The notes: generated by a model not told the origin, from the sequence alone. Positions 16,267 through 25,280 are shown, counted from the first letter of the stretch. The stretch is 64,000 nucleotides of DNA from CAVUPF01 sp963777915 (GCA_963777915.1 CAVZSH010000007.1:1-64000), one strand, 5' to 3'. Numbers and translations are program-made.

Positions 16267-16710
16267 GTGCCCGAGCGCGATCTCTTTGTCAACTTCGCCC
16301 GCATGCGGCGGGAGATGGATCAGATGCTGGGAGATTCCTGGGGTCGGGGTGGGTACGTGAGCCGCCGCACCACCGGGTTCTCGCCCAACGTCGACGTGTA
16401 CTACTGCGGCGACCCGCAGCGGGCGGTGGTCAAGGTCGATCTTGCCGGCGTTGACCTGGGCGACGTGAGCATCGAGGTCAGCGGCCGCAGGTTGGCGATC
16501 GTCGGTGGTCGGCCGGTACAGGAGACGGAGGGGCGGGTCTACCAGCAGGTCGAGATCCCCTCGGGCCCTTTCCGTCGCATCGTCGAGCTCCAGGTCGAGG
16601 TGGACGCCGATCGGGCCAAGGCGACCTACGAGGACGGCATCCTGCGCATCGAGCTGCCGCTGCGAGACCCAGCCGATACCACCCGCCAGGTCCCGATCGG
16701 ACGCGATTGA
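16267..16710 (+). CDS. Hsp20 family small heat-shock protein
   Basis: 147-residue ATP-independent chaperone. The alpha-crystallin domain runs from about residue 40 to 135 (NVDVYYCGDPQRAVVKVDLAGV ... EDGILRIELPL), ending in the conserved G-x-L-x-[IL] strand. The short N-terminal arm MRREMDQMLGDSW is typical of bacterial Hsp20. The GTG at 16267 follows the putative -10 TATGTT by 6 nt; the in-frame TTG at 16261 is the alternative. It overlaps lon as TGATG, so chaperone and protease are coexpressed. Confidence 0.92.
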   Translation: MPERDLFVNFARMRREMDQMLGDSWGRGGYVSRRTTGFSPNVDVYYCGDPQRAVVKVDLAGVDLGDVSIEVSGRRLAIVGGRPVQETEGRVYQQVEIPSGPFRRIVELQVEVDADRAKATYEDGILRIELPLRDPADTTRQVPIGRD

Positions 16711-19094
16711 TGGAGGGAAGCCCGGTTCTCGAGGTGGTCGAGTCCCCGATCGACGCCGAAGAGGCAATCCGCGCCAACGAGCCGCTACCCGACGCGCTTC
16801 CAGTCCTCCCCCTGCGTGAGACTGTCACCTTCCCGGAGACGCTGACGCCGCTGGCTGTGGGGCAGGAGCGCTCGATCAAGCTGGTCGATGACGTCCTCGG
16901 CGCGAACCGGATGCTGGCGATGGTTGCCTCGCGCGACCCCGAGAAGGAGGAGCCAGGCCCGGCCGATCTCTATGAGGTCGGCGTCGTCGGCGTCGTGGCC
17001 CGCATGCTCAAAGTCCCCGACGGGACGCTTCGCATCCTGGTCCAGGGGGCGCAGCGGATCCGGCTGGGCCCCTACATAGCCGAGGAGCCTTACCTGGTGG
17101 CGCGCATCGCCGAGATGCCCGACGTGGCCAAGCCCAGCGCCGAGCTGGAGGCGCTGACCCGCAATGTCCAGCGCACCTTCTCGGAGATCATCGAGCAGAT
17201 CCCCTACCTGCCAGAGGAGCTGCAGATGGCGGTCGCCAACATCGAGGATCCGGCGGCGCTCGGGCACCTGATCGCCGGCGCCCTGCGGATCTCCACCGAG
17301 GAGAAGCAAAAACTACTGGAGGAGGTCGACGTCGCCAAGCGGCTGCGCCACCTCTCCCGGATCCTCGCCCGCGAGCTGGAGGTGGTGCAGCTCGGCACTC
17401 AGATCCAATCCCAGGTCCAATCGGAGATCGACAAAGGCCAGCGCGAGTTCTTCCTGCGCCAGCAGCTGAAAGCGATCCAAGACGAGTTGGGGGAGGCGGA
17501 TGAGCAGCAGGCCGAGGTCAACGAGCTGCGCGAGCGGATCGAACAGGCAAAACTCCCCGAGCATGCGCTTAAAGCCGCTGAGCGCGAGCTCTCGCGGCTC
17601 GAGAAGCTGCCTCCGGCCGCCGCCGAGCACGGCGTCATCCGAACCTATCTGGAGTGGCTGGTCGAGCTGCCCTGGTCAGAGGGGACCGAGGACAACCTCG
17701 ACATCCCCCACGCCCGCGAGGTTCTCGACGCCGATCACTACGACCTTGAGAAAGTCAAGGACCGCATCCTCGAGTACCTCGCGGTGCGCAAGCTGAACCC
17801 CAACTCGCCCGGCCCGATCCTCTGCTTCGTCGGCCCGCCCGGGGTCGGCAAGACAAGCCTCGGGCGATCGATAGCCAAGGCGCTGGGACGCGAGTTCGAG
17901 CGGATCTCGGTCGGCGGCGTCCGCGACGAGGCGGAGATCCGCGGGCATCGCCGCACCTACATCGGCGCCCTGCCGGGGACGATCATCCGCGCCCTGCGCG
18001 ACGCCGGCTCGCGCAACCCCGTCTTCATGATCGATGAGATCGACAAGATGGGCACCGACTTCCGCGGCGACCCCGCCTCGGCGATGCTGGAGGTGCTCGA
18101 CCCAGCCCAAAACGACTCCTTTCGCGACCACTACCTCGACCTCGAGTTCGACCTCTCCGACGTGATGTTCATCGCCACGGCGAACATCCTCGACACGATT
18201 CCCAGCCCTCTCCTTGACCGGATGGAGACGATCGAGCTGGCTGGCTACACGCTCGAGGAGAAGAAGCACATCGCCCGCCGCTACCTGGTTCCGCGCCAGA
18301 TCGAGGCCAACGGTCTGAAGCCCTCCCAGATCGAGTTTTCCGATTCGTCCCTGGTGGCGATCGTCGAGGAGTACACGCGCGAGGCAGGAGTCCGCAACCT
18401 GGAGCGTCAGATCGGTGCGATCTGCCGCAAAGTCGCCCGCGATGTCGCCGAGGGCAAGGTGGACGCCAAGGTCAAGGTCTCCGCCAAGCGCGCCCGCGAG
18501 CTGCTTGGGCGACGCCGTTTCTTTGCCGAGCAACGGCGCCGTACCAAGGATCCCGGCGTCGCCACCGGACTCGCCTGGACGCCGACCGGCGGCGATGTCC
18601 TCTTCATCGAGGCGACTGCGATGCCGGGCTCCGGCGGCCTGACGATCACCGGGCAGCTCGGCGACGTGATGAAGGAGTCCGCGCAGGCGGCCCTCTCTTA
18701 TGTGCGCGGTCATCTGGGCGAGGTCGACCCGCTCCTCGAGGAGGATTGGTTCGCCAAGCACGACATCCACATTCACGTCCCGGCTGGTGCCGTGCCCAAG
18801 GACGGGCCCTCGGCCGGCGTCGCGATGACCGTCGCCCTGGCCTCGCTGATCGGCGGTCGGCCGGTCCGCAACGACGTGGCGATGACCGGTGAGGTGACGC
18901 TGACCGGGCAGGTGCTCCCGATCGGCGGTCTCAAGGAGAAGTCGCTCGCCGCCCAGCGCGCCGGGATCAAGCGGGTGATCGTTCCCGAGCGCAACAAGGG
19001 CGACGTCGAGGAGATTCCCGAGCAAGAGCGCAACGAGTTGGAGTTCGTCTACGTGGATGAGGTGTCAAAGGCGATCGAAGCGGCGCTGGCTTGA
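16710..19094 (+). CDS. lon: ATP-dependent Lon protease
   Basis: 794-residue AAA+ serine protease. The N-terminal LON substrate-binding domain (LPVLPLRETVTFPETLTPLAVG) covers about residues 30-220, followed by a coiled region. The AAA+ module has Walker A GPPGVGKT near residue 375 and Walker B FMIDEIDKM. The protease domain contains the catalytic Ser in KDGPSAGVAM and the catalytic Lys in GLKEKSLAA. The ATG at 16710 overlaps the hsp20 stop. Degrades misfolded proteins in the cytoplasm; the shared operon with hsp20 suggests common stress control. Confidence 0.98.
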   Translation: MEGSPVLEVVESPIDAEEAIRANEPLPDALPVLPLRETVTFPETLTPLAVGQERSIKLVDDVLGANRMLAMVASRDPEKEEPGPADLYEVGVVGVVARMLKVPDGTLRILVQGAQRIRLGPYIAEEPYLVARIAEMPDVAKPSAELEALTRNVQRTFSEIIEQIPYLPEELQMAVANIEDPAALGHLIAGALRISTEEKQKLLEEVDVAKRLRHLSRILARELEVVQLGTQIQSQVQSEIDKGQREFFLRQQLKAIQDELGEADEQQAEVNELRERIEQAKLPEHALKAAERELSRLEKLPPAAAEHGVIRTYLEWLVELPWSEGTEDNLDIPHAREVLDADHYDLEKVKDRILEYLAVRKLNPNSPGPILCFVGPPGVGKTSLGRSIAKALGREFERISVGGVRDEAEIRGHRRTYIGALPGTIIRALRDAGSRNPVFMIDEIDKMGTDFRGDPASAMLEVLDPAQNDSFRDHYLDLEFDLSDVMFIATANILDTIPSPLLDRMETIELAGYTLEEKKHIARRYLVPRQIEANGLKPSQIEFSDSSLVAIVEEYTREAGVRNLERQIGAICRKVARDVAEGKVDAKVKVSAKRARELLGRRRFFAEQRRRTKDPGVATGLAWTPTGGDVLFIEATAMPGSGGLTITGQLGDVMKESAQAALSYVRGHLGEVDPLLEEDWFAKHDIHIHVPAGAVPKDGPSAGVAMTVALASLIGGRPVRNDVAMTGEVTLTGQVLPIGGLKEKSLAAQRAGIKRVIVPERNKGDVEEIPEQERNELEFVYVDEVSKAIEAALA

Positions 19095-19161
19095 CGGTTC
19101 GGCCCCGGGACTAAATCGGGGTTATCCTGAGGGTCCACGGAGAATCCAGCGAGGAGAGGGC

Positions 19162-19590
19162 ATGAGCAAGACACGGGCGAACCAGGCCACCGATCTTTAT
19201 TCCACCGCACGTGAGAATCCCTACGTGCAGCGTCTGATCGAGGACGACGAGCTGCGCGACAGCCTTCGAAGTGCCTTCGATGCGGCGCGCCACGCCTACG
19301 GGCGGGCTACTGGCAACGGCAAGGGGCCGGTCAAGGCTGTGACCAGCGACAGGAAGGTGCAGAAGGACCTGCGCTCCGCTGCGGAGTCGCTGCGCGAGGC
19401 CTCCGAGCGCCTGCAGGCGCCGAGGAAGCGCAAGAGGAGCAAGCTCGGCCGTCTCATCCTCTTCGGCTTGGTGGCTGGCGCGGTGGCGCTCGTCCTCAGC
19501 GAGGACGCCCGCAAGACGGTATTGGACACTCTCTTTGGCGCCGAGGAGGACTTCGAGTACACCAGCGCGACCAGCATCAACGGCTCCTAG
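19162..19590 (+). CDS. Uncharacterised single-pass membrane protein
   Basis: 142 residues. The N-terminal part is charged and helical (TARENPYVQRLIEDDELRDSLRSAFDAARHAYGRA), a basic stretch PRKRKRSKLGR follows, then one hydrophobic segment LILFGLVAGAVALVLS and a short acidic tail. This is an actinobacterial membrane-anchored protein pattern with no recognisable enzyme motif. The ATG has a GAGGAG Shine-Dalgarno about 8 bases upstream. It lies between lon and tetR on the same strand, but a 67-bp gap makes cotranscription with lon uncertain. Confidence 0.75.
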   Translation: MSKTRANQATDLYSTARENPYVQRLIEDDELRDSLRSAFDAARHAYGRATGNGKGPVKAVTSDRKVQKDLRSAAESLREASERLQAPRKRKRSKLGRLILFGLVAGAVALVLSEDARKTVLDTLFGAEEDFEYTSATSINGS

Positions 19591-19627
19591 CCTCGCCCCC
19601 TGCGGGCACGCCGCCTGCCCCTCGCCC

Positions 19628-19633
19628 TAGACT
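19628..19633 (+). promoter_or_regulatory. Putative -10 hexamer for tetR
   Basis: TAGACT, 8 nt before the GTG at 19642, consistent with leaderless transcription. No copy of the CTGGCT..AGCCAG motif is present here, so the regulator may not autoregulate by that site. Confidence 0.45.
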
Positions 19634-19641
19634 GGAGACAC

Positions 19642-20250
19642 GTGGAGGTAGCAACCAAAGAGCGTGAGCTGAGCGGCGAGAAGGCCCAGCGCATCGTCGA
19701 TGCGATGCGCGACAGCGTCGCCAAGCGTGGCGCCGCGGGCTCGACCTTCGAGCAGGTCGCAGCGGAGGCGGGCGTCAGCCGCGGCCTCCTGCACTACTAC
19801 TTCGGGACCAAGGAGCGGCTGCTGGTCGAGGTGGTGCGCCGCGACGCCGAGATCCGCATCTCCCGGCTCGATGAGATGCTCTCCAAGGCAAAGACTGTCG
19901 ACGGTGTCCTCGACGTCCTGCTGGCCAGCCTCACCGACATGATCGAGAACGAGCCGGCCTTCTTCCTTTTGCTCTATGAGCTGTTCAGCGCCGGGCGGCG
20001 CAACCCCGACATCCGCCACGAGGTCGGCCAGCTCTTCCAGCGCACCCGCTCACACGTCGCCGAGGTGTTGAAGGCGAAGGAGCGCGAGGGCGTGCTGAAC
20101 CTCCGCTACGACGCCGAGGCGGTCGTTTCCTACCTGTTTGCGGTCGGCGACGGCTTTGCCCTGCAGGCCCTCTCCGACACCGAGCGCGATAACAGCGGCG
20201 CGCTCGCGGCCGGGGCGGCGTCGGCGCGATACCTGCTTATCGCCGAGTAG
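19642..20250 (+). CDS. TetR-family transcriptional regulator
   Basis: 202-residue repressor-type protein. The N-terminal helix-turn-helix is clear: IVDAMRDSVAKRGAAGSTFEQVAAEAGVSRGLLHYYFGTKERLL (residues about 17-60). A C-terminal ligand/dimerisation domain follows (ENEPAFFLLLYELFSAGRRNPDIR). It lies directly upstream of the MMPL transporter gene, which has a palindrome overlapping its start. The same palindrome appears at both R2lox genes, so I infer this protein controls all three. In Mycobacterium tuberculosis the R2lox gene Rv0233 is also next to a TetR gene (Rv0232). Confidence 0.93.
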   Translation: MEVATKERELSGEKAQRIVDAMRDSVAKRGAAGSTFEQVAAEAGVSRGLLHYYFGTKERLLVEVVRRDAEIRISRLDEMLSKAKTVDGVLDVLLASLTDMIENEPAFFLLLYELFSAGRRNPDIRHEVGQLFQRTRSHVAEVLKAKEREGVLNLRYDAEAVVSYLFAVGDGFALQALSDTERDNSGALAAGAASARYLLIAE

Positions 20251-20252
20251 CT

Positions 20253-20269
20253 CCTCGCCTAGGGCGAGG
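20253..20269. other. Hairpin immediately after tetR
   Basis: Perfect 7-bp inverted repeat CCTCGCC / GGCGAGG with a TAG loop, beginning 2 bp after the tetR stop. No T-run follows, so termination is uncertain. It could attenuate readthrough into the MMPL gene. Confidence 0.4.
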
Positions 20270-20310
20270 CGTGATGCTCCTCACAGACGCCAGTCTCTGC
20301 ATGCGAAAAG

Positions 20311-20326
20311 CTGGCTAACCAGCCAA
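20311..20326. promoter_or_regulatory. TetR-type operator (site 1), at the MMPL gene start
   Basis: CTGGCTAACCAGCCAA: dyad of CTGGCT and AGCCA around a 4-bp spacer. It ends on the first base of the MMPL start codon and covers a possible -10 (TAACCA, 20316-20321). It matches the sites at 25334 and 62402 at most positions. Binding here would block transcription of the exporter. Confidence 0.7.
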
Positions 20327-22539
20327 TGCGGGGAATGATGATCAGGCTGGCCGGATTTCTGGGGCGAAGGCGCTGCTGGATCTTGCTCCTTTGGGTTGCC
20401 GTAGTCGCGTTTGCGCTGCCGTTCGCCTCGCGCCAGACCGAACACCTCACCGGTGGCGGCTTCGATGTTCCGGGGAGCCAATCCAACGCGGTCAGCGAGT
20501 CCCTGCAGCGGGACTTCGGCTCCCAGACCGACGGTATAGCCGTGCTGCTGCGGGCCGTTCCGGGCGCCGGCCGGGCCGAGCGGGCCGCCGCTGTGGGTCG
20601 GATCCGTCACGAGGTCGCCACGGTGGGAAGCCTCTCCCTGTCTCCGGCGGCGGCCCGCCTCGCAACGTTGCGGTTGCAGCGCACGGGTATCGCCCTGGTG
20701 CCGCTGCACAGCGATCGGTCCCCCGATCAGCTGATCGACACCGCGGCGATCATGCGCTCAGACCTCGACCCCGGCGCCGCCCGGGCCGGCGTCACCCCCT
20801 ACCTGATCGGGCAGCCGGCGATCTGGGCCGGTTTGCAGGACCTCTCCAAGCGTGACCTCGCCCAGGCGGAGGCCAGCGGTTTCCCGATCGTCGCCCTGAT
20901 CCTCCTCGTCGTCTTCGGCTCGCTGGCGGCGGCGGCGCTGCCGCTGGCCCTGGGCTTCGTCAGCGTTATCGTCACCGGCGCTCTCATTTACTTCATCTCG
21001 CTGCAGATGGAGACCTCGGTATTCGTCACCAACATGGCCTCGATGATCGGAATCGGGGTTGCGATTGACTACTCGTTGTTCATTCTCGCCCGCTATCGCG
21101 AGGAGCGCCAGGCGGGTCGCGGCTCCGAGGAGGCGCGCTCGCAGGCGCTTGCCACCTCCGGCCTGGCGGTTACCTTCTCCGGTCTCGCCGTGATCATCTC
21201 CCTGGCCGGGCTGTGGATGGTCGACAACCAGGCGCTGCGCTCGATGGCGCTGGGGGCGATGACCGTCGTCGCCGTCTCGATCCTCACCGCGACCACCCTG
21301 CTGCCGGCGTTGATTGCGATGCTCGGCGACCGGGTGCTGCCGGGCGGCATCGTGGCCAGGGCGCTCGACTATCTCCGGCGCATCTTCAGCCGCGATGAGC
21401 GTCCCGACCGCGAGGCCTTCTGGGTGCGCTGGACGACAAGGGTGATGGCCCGGCCCTGGGTCTCGGTGATCGGGGTAGTCTCGGTTTTGCTCTTCCTCGC
21501 GATCCCGGTCCTCTCGCTGAGCACCGGCACCCAGGCCCTTGCGCAGTTCCCCAAGAGCAGCGACGTGCGAATCGGCACCGAGCTGGCCTCCAAGCAGCTC
21601 GGCGGCGGCACCGATCCGGTGCAGATCCTCGCGACCTTCCGCGGCTCCGGCCCCGGAGGGCCACCCGCCCGCGCCGCCCTGGCCGCCTTCGCCGTCACGA
21701 TCAAAGGGACACCCGGGGTCAGCTCGGTCGCTCCCCCCGCCCTCGCCGGCGACAGTGCCCTGATCCAGGTCACCCCCCGCGCCCCGAGCGAGTCCGACGC
21801 CGCCGCCTCGCTGGTCAGCCGCCTTCGCGACAGCGTCGTCCCCAAGGCCGCGCTCAGCCGTATTGCCACGGTGGACGTTGGCGGGGAAACCGCCCGCACC
21901 GCCGATCTGCGCACTCAGATCACGGGCTCGATGTGGAAGATCTTCGCCTTCATCCTCGGCCTCAGCTTCCTCGTGTTGATGTTGATGCTGCGCTCGCTGC
22001 TCTTGCCCTTGAAGGCGGTGCTGATGAACCTGCTCTCGATCGGCGCAGCCTTCGGCGTCCTTGTCGCGGTGTTCCAGTGGGGCTGGCTCGACGGAGTGCT
22101 CGGCTTCGAAAGCCTCGGTGCCCTGGACACGATCAACGTGCCGCTGATCCTCGCCGTCGTCTTCGGCCTCTCGATGGACTACGAGGTCTTCCTGCTCTCG
22201 CGGATCCGCGAGCGCTACATGGCCCACGGCGACAACCGCCGCGCCGTCGCCGAGGGGCTCTCATCCAGCGCTCGCACGATCTCCTCGGCGGCGCTGATCA
22301 TGACCTTGGTCTTCTCCGTCTTCGTCCTCACCGGAGTCCCCTCGATCAAGGAGCTGGGGCTGGGCTGCGCGGTGGCGATCGCCCTCGATGCGACCCTGGT
22401 GCGGTTGATCCTCGTTCCCGCGGCGATGGTCCTGCTAGGCAGATGGAACTGGTGGATGCCGTCCTGGCTGGAGCGGATCCTGCCCGACCTTAACTTCGAC
22501 GGCGCCGGCTCCGCCGAGCCCGAGCCCGCCGAGGCCTGA
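20326..22539 (+). CDS. MMPL/RND-family exporter
   Basis: 737-residue proton-driven transporter with the MMPL layout: one N-terminal TM helix, an external domain (residues about 35-180), five TM helices, a second external domain (about 395-540) and five more TM helices ending near 720. The functional GxxxDY motif is visible twice: GIGVAIDYSLFILARYREE in the first half and VFGLSMDYEVFLLSRIRE in the second. Related actinobacterial proteins export lipids or siderophores or extrude fatty acids. The start may be ATG 20326, 20335 or 20338; the operator overlaps the first. Regulated with the R2lox genes by inference. Confidence 0.92.
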   Translation: MRGMMIRLAGFLGRRRCWILLLWVAVVAFALPFASRQTEHLTGGGFDVPGSQSNAVSESLQRDFGSQTDGIAVLLRAVPGAGRAERAAAVGRIRHEVATVGSLSLSPAAARLATLRLQRTGIALVPLHSDRSPDQLIDTAAIMRSDLDPGAARAGVTPYLIGQPAIWAGLQDLSKRDLAQAEASGFPIVALILLVVFGSLAAAALPLALGFVSVIVTGALIYFISLQMETSVFVTNMASMIGIGVAIDYSLFILARYREERQAGRGSEEARSQALATSGLAVTFSGLAVIISLAGLWMVDNQALRSMALGAMTVVAVSILTATTLLPALIAMLGDRVLPGGIVARALDYLRRIFSRDERPDREAFWVRWTTRVMARPWVSVIGVVSVLLFLAIPVLSLSTGTQALAQFPKSSDVRIGTELASKQLGGGTDPVQILATFRGSGPGGPPARAALAAFAVTIKGTPGVSSVAPPALAGDSALIQVTPRAPSESDAAASLVSRLRDSVVPKAALSRIATVDVGGETARTADLRTQITGSMWKIFAFILGLSFLVLMLMLRSLLLPLKAVLMNLLSIGAAFGVLVAVFQWGWLDGVLGFESLGALDTINVPLILAVVFGLSMDYEVFLLSRIRERYMAHGDNRRAVAEGLSSSARTISSAALIMTLVFSVFVLTGVPSIKELGLGCAVAIALDATLVRLILVPAAMVLLGRWNWWMPSWLERILPDLNFDGAGSAEPEPAEA

Positions 22540-22554
22540 GCCCGGGCGGCGGTT

Positions 22555-22560
22555 TAGGAT
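22555..22560 (+). promoter_or_regulatory. Putative -10 hexamer for the amidase
   Basis: TAGGAT, 6 nt before the ATG at 22567, which suggests the amidase may have its own leaderless transcript despite lying only 27 bp after the MMPL gene. Confidence 0.4.
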
Positions 22561-22566
22561 CCGCCG

Positions 22567-23995
22567 ATGACGGGAGAGAGCCGACGGCCCGATGAGGAGG
22601 TCGCCTTCGCGGGGGCGGCGAGGCAGGCCGAGATGGTACGGGCCGGGGAGATCTCTCCGACCGAGCTGGTGCGGCTTCACCTCGATCGGATCGAGCGCCT
22701 CGACCCGGCGCTCAACTCGTTCCGCGTCGTGCTCGCCGAGCGGGCGCTGCTCGAGGCGGAGCAGGCCGAGGCGCGATTGAAGGGAGGGGAGGAGCGGCCG
22801 CTCCTGGGGGTGCCGATCGCGCTCAAGGACGAAGTCGACCTGGCCGGCGAGCTGAGCACGCACGGCACCGACGCCTACCCCGATCCCGCCCCCGCCGACT
22901 CGGAGATGGTGCGAAGGCTGCGCGAGGCCGGCGCGATTGTGCTCGGCAAGACGCTGCTGCCGGAGCTGGCGATCTGTGGCTTCACCGAGTCTGCGACCTG
23001 GGGAGTGACCCGCAACCCGTGGGATCCGCAGCGCAGCCCCGGAGGCTCGAGCGGCGGCAGCGCCGCGGCGGTGGCCGCCGGGCTGGTCCCGATCGCGTCG
23101 GCCTCCGACGGCGGCGGTTCGATCCGCATACCGGCGGCCTCCTGTGGCCTCTTCGGATTAAAGCCGCAGCGGGGTCGGCTTTCGCTGGCCCCGCTGCTCG
23201 AGCATTGGAACGGGCTCTCCGCCGCCGGTTGCGTCAGCCGCTCGGTGCTCGACACCGCGCTCTGGCTGGAACGTCACGAGTGGCGGCTCCAAGGAGCCGG
23301 GGGCGCCGGCGCCCCCGGAGCGCTCATTCGTCGAGTCGGCGAAGACCGTGCCCGGAAATCTGCGCGTCGCCTTTTCAACCGCGGCTCCGCGTGCCGCTGC
23401 CCCACCGGCCATCTCAGATGTCGTCAAAACCGCCGTAGCGGAGACCGCCGATCTGCTGCGCGCTCTCGGCCATGAGACCGCGGAGCGCGACCCCGAATGG
23501 GGCGGGATCGGCAACAACATCACACCGCGCTTCCTACGCGGAATCGCCGAAGACTTCGCCACTGTCCCTCATCCGGAGCGACTCGAGCGGCGCACCCGCG
23601 GCTTCGCCCGGCTGGGGCGGAGGATCCCCGACCGGCTCTTTGAGCAGGCGCGTGGCGCGCGAGAGGCCGACGCCGCGCGGCTCAACGCGATCTTTGACTC
23701 CTTCGACGTGTTGATGACTCCGGTGATGGGCGGCACTGCGCTTCCGGTGCGCCGCTGGGAGGGGCGCAGCGCGCTGTGGACGGTGCTCGGGATGAGCCGC
23801 TTCTACCCCTACTGCATCCCCTGGAATCACCTCGGCAATCCGGCGATGGCGCTGCCGGCCGGCTTCGCCGCCGATGGTATGCCGCTCTCGGTCCAGATGA
23901 TCGGTCGCCCCGGGGACGAGGCGACGTTGCTGTCGCTTGCCGCCCAGATCGAGGCCGAGCGTCCCTGGGCTGCGGAGCGGCCGCCGATTTCCTAA
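22567..23995 (+). CDS. Amidase (amidase signature family), interrupted by a +1 frameshift
   Basis: Ser-cisSer-Lys hydrolase acting on an unknown amide. The first reading frame has the catalytic Lys in GVPIALKDEVDLAG and the serines in RSPGGSSGGSAAAVAAGLV with SDGGGSIRIPA. The second frame (from about 23270) continues PGNLRVAFST ... VLMTPVMGG ... WNHLGNPAMALPAGF ... SVQMIGRPGDE. Deleting one base within GGAACGTC (23268-23275) joins them through ALWLDVTSGG or ALWLEVTSGG, giving about 475 residues. Either assembly error, pseudogene or recoding. It is 27 bp downstream of the MMPL gene and convergent with the R2lox-SCP2 gene (gap 4 bp). Confidence 0.85.
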
Positions 23996-23999
23996 GCCG

Positions 24000-25280
24000 C
24001 TAGCCGGGGAAGACCTTGCGCAACCGCGCCAGCTCGCGGAGGCTGCCGCGAGGTCGGACCCGGCGGCTGAGCACCATCTTCAACGGGTTGCCGTCGGGTC
24101 CGGTGAAGGTAACCCAATCGCGCCAGCTGGTCTCGAGAACCAGGTCGGGGCTGGGCGCCTCGCCCGGCTCGACCCGGGCCGAGCCGTTCTCGATCACCAG
24201 GTGCCAGGGGTCGGCGTCGCTGAATCGCCATTGATAGACCAGCCTGGACCCGTTGGCGGCGCCAGGGTCCGCCGCTTGGGCAACGATGTCGAAGTAGAGG
24301 CGCTGCAGCTCAGGTGAAGAATCGGGCTGGCGGCCATTCGGCGGCGCGCCGACGACCCCGGCCAGCAGCAGCTTGATCTGGCGATTGGCGACCTCCTCCT
24401 CTGACATCTCGGGGTCGAAGGGGAAGACGCCGGGGGGCATCTCCTCGGTGGGGTAGCCGATCGTTCGCCAGCGCTGGCGGATTAGCTTCAGGCCAAACGC
24501 GTAGATGTCCTCGAGGCTGAAGCCGTAGCACTCGGTGTAGGCGCGGTCCCAGTTTGGCGGCGTGAAGACGGCGACCCCGTAGGGCAGGGTTTCACGCAGA
24601 AGCTCGACCACGGCGGCTTTGCACTCCTCCGATTCGGCGAGCAGCTCGGAGAGCACCTTGACGCCGAAGCCGATGTGGCGCTGCTCGTCGCGGGAGACGT
24701 TTGCCATCCCGGAGCTGAACCCCGGCATCGACTCCTCCGAGGCGAAGAAGTCCTCGATGAAGTGCTGTCCGGGCTGGGCGAGGGAGCCCTCGACGATCAG
24801 GTGGTAGAGCGTGATCGCTTGCGCGTACTTGGGCAGGGAGCGGTCCTTGCGAAGTTCCTCCGCCATCCGGTCGAGCCGGTCAAAGACGCCGCGGTAGCCC
24901 CAGCTCAGCTGGGGGAGGGTGGAGGAGAGCGTCTCCTGCAGCGAATCGCCGCCGACCCCGATCACCTCCTTGAAGAAGCGATGGAAGAAGACCGAGTGGC
25001 GTACCTCGTCGACCTGCTGGGTGGCGAGGAAGTAGGCCTGCTCCTCGGTTGGGGCGGCGGTGATGTAGGGGGCGAGGGTGTCGGCGACCCGGTCCTCGCC
25101 GTAGAAGAACATCGAGTAGATCCACATCGCCGAGCGGCGCTGGATGTCGCTGAGCGCCTCCCAGCCGTTGCGGTCCTCGGAGAAGTCGATGTCGTATGCA
25201 CTCCAGTTTCCCTGCTCCCAACGGTGGTAGAGGTCCTCGTAAGTGACGTCCTGCATGAGGCTTTGGGCTGCGACGCTCAT
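24000..25280 (-). CDS. R2lox-like di-metal oxidase fused to an SCP2 lipid-binding domain
   Basis: 426 residues in two parts. Residues about 1-290 are a ferritin-like R2-type domain with the R2lox ligands E62, E92, H95, E164, E199, H202 (GEDRV, DEVRH, YHLIVEG, DEQRH). Val65 (E+3) and Tyr159 (E-5) are at the positions of the Val-Tyr crosslink known in R2lox proteins, which hold an Mn/Fe cofactor. Residues about 315-426 resemble an SCP2 sterol/lipid-carrier domain (YQWRFSDADPWHLVIENGSARV ... PDLVLETSWRDWVTFTGPDGNPLKMVLSR). The fusion suggests the oxidized substrate is a lipid. Not a ribonucleotide reductase subunit. Strong GGAGAGAG Shine-Dalgarno. An operator and a Crp-like site lie upstream. 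Confidence 0.85.
   Translation of the reverse strand: MSVAAQSLMQDVTYEDLYHRWEQGNWSAYDIDFSEDRNGWEALSDIQRRSAMWIYSMFFYGEDRVADTLAPYITAAPTEEQAYFLATQQVDEVRHSVFFHRFFKEVIGVGGDSLQETLSSTLPQLSWGYRGVFDRLDRMAEELRKDRSLPKYAQAITLYHLIVEGSLAQPGQHFIEDFFASEESMPGFSSGMANVSRDEQRHIGFGVKVLSELLAESEECKAAVVELLRETLPYGVAVFTPPNWDRAYTECYGFSLEDIYAFGLKLIRQRWRTIGYPTEEMPPGVFPFDPEMSEEEVANRQIKLLLAGVVGAPPNGRQPDSSPELQRLYFDIVAQAADPGAANGSRLVYQWRFSDADPWHLVIENGSARVEPGEAPSPDLVLETSWRDWVTFTGPDGNPLKMVLSRRVRPRGSLRELARLRKVFPG

Noticed and set aside
19103..19121. CCCCG/CGGGG inverted repeat after lon
   Set aside because: Short arms with a 9-base loop and no T-run; frequent by chance at this GC content.
20758..22227. 489-codon minus-strand frame
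   Set aside because: Antisense of the MMPL gene; composition typical of a GC-rich shadow frame.
24000..25280. Annotation as ribonucleotide reductase beta subunit (nrdB)
   Set aside because: The ligand pattern, Val/Tyr crosslink positions, missing C-terminal interaction tail and SCP2 fusion fit R2lox, not a class I RNR. No nrdA is nearby.
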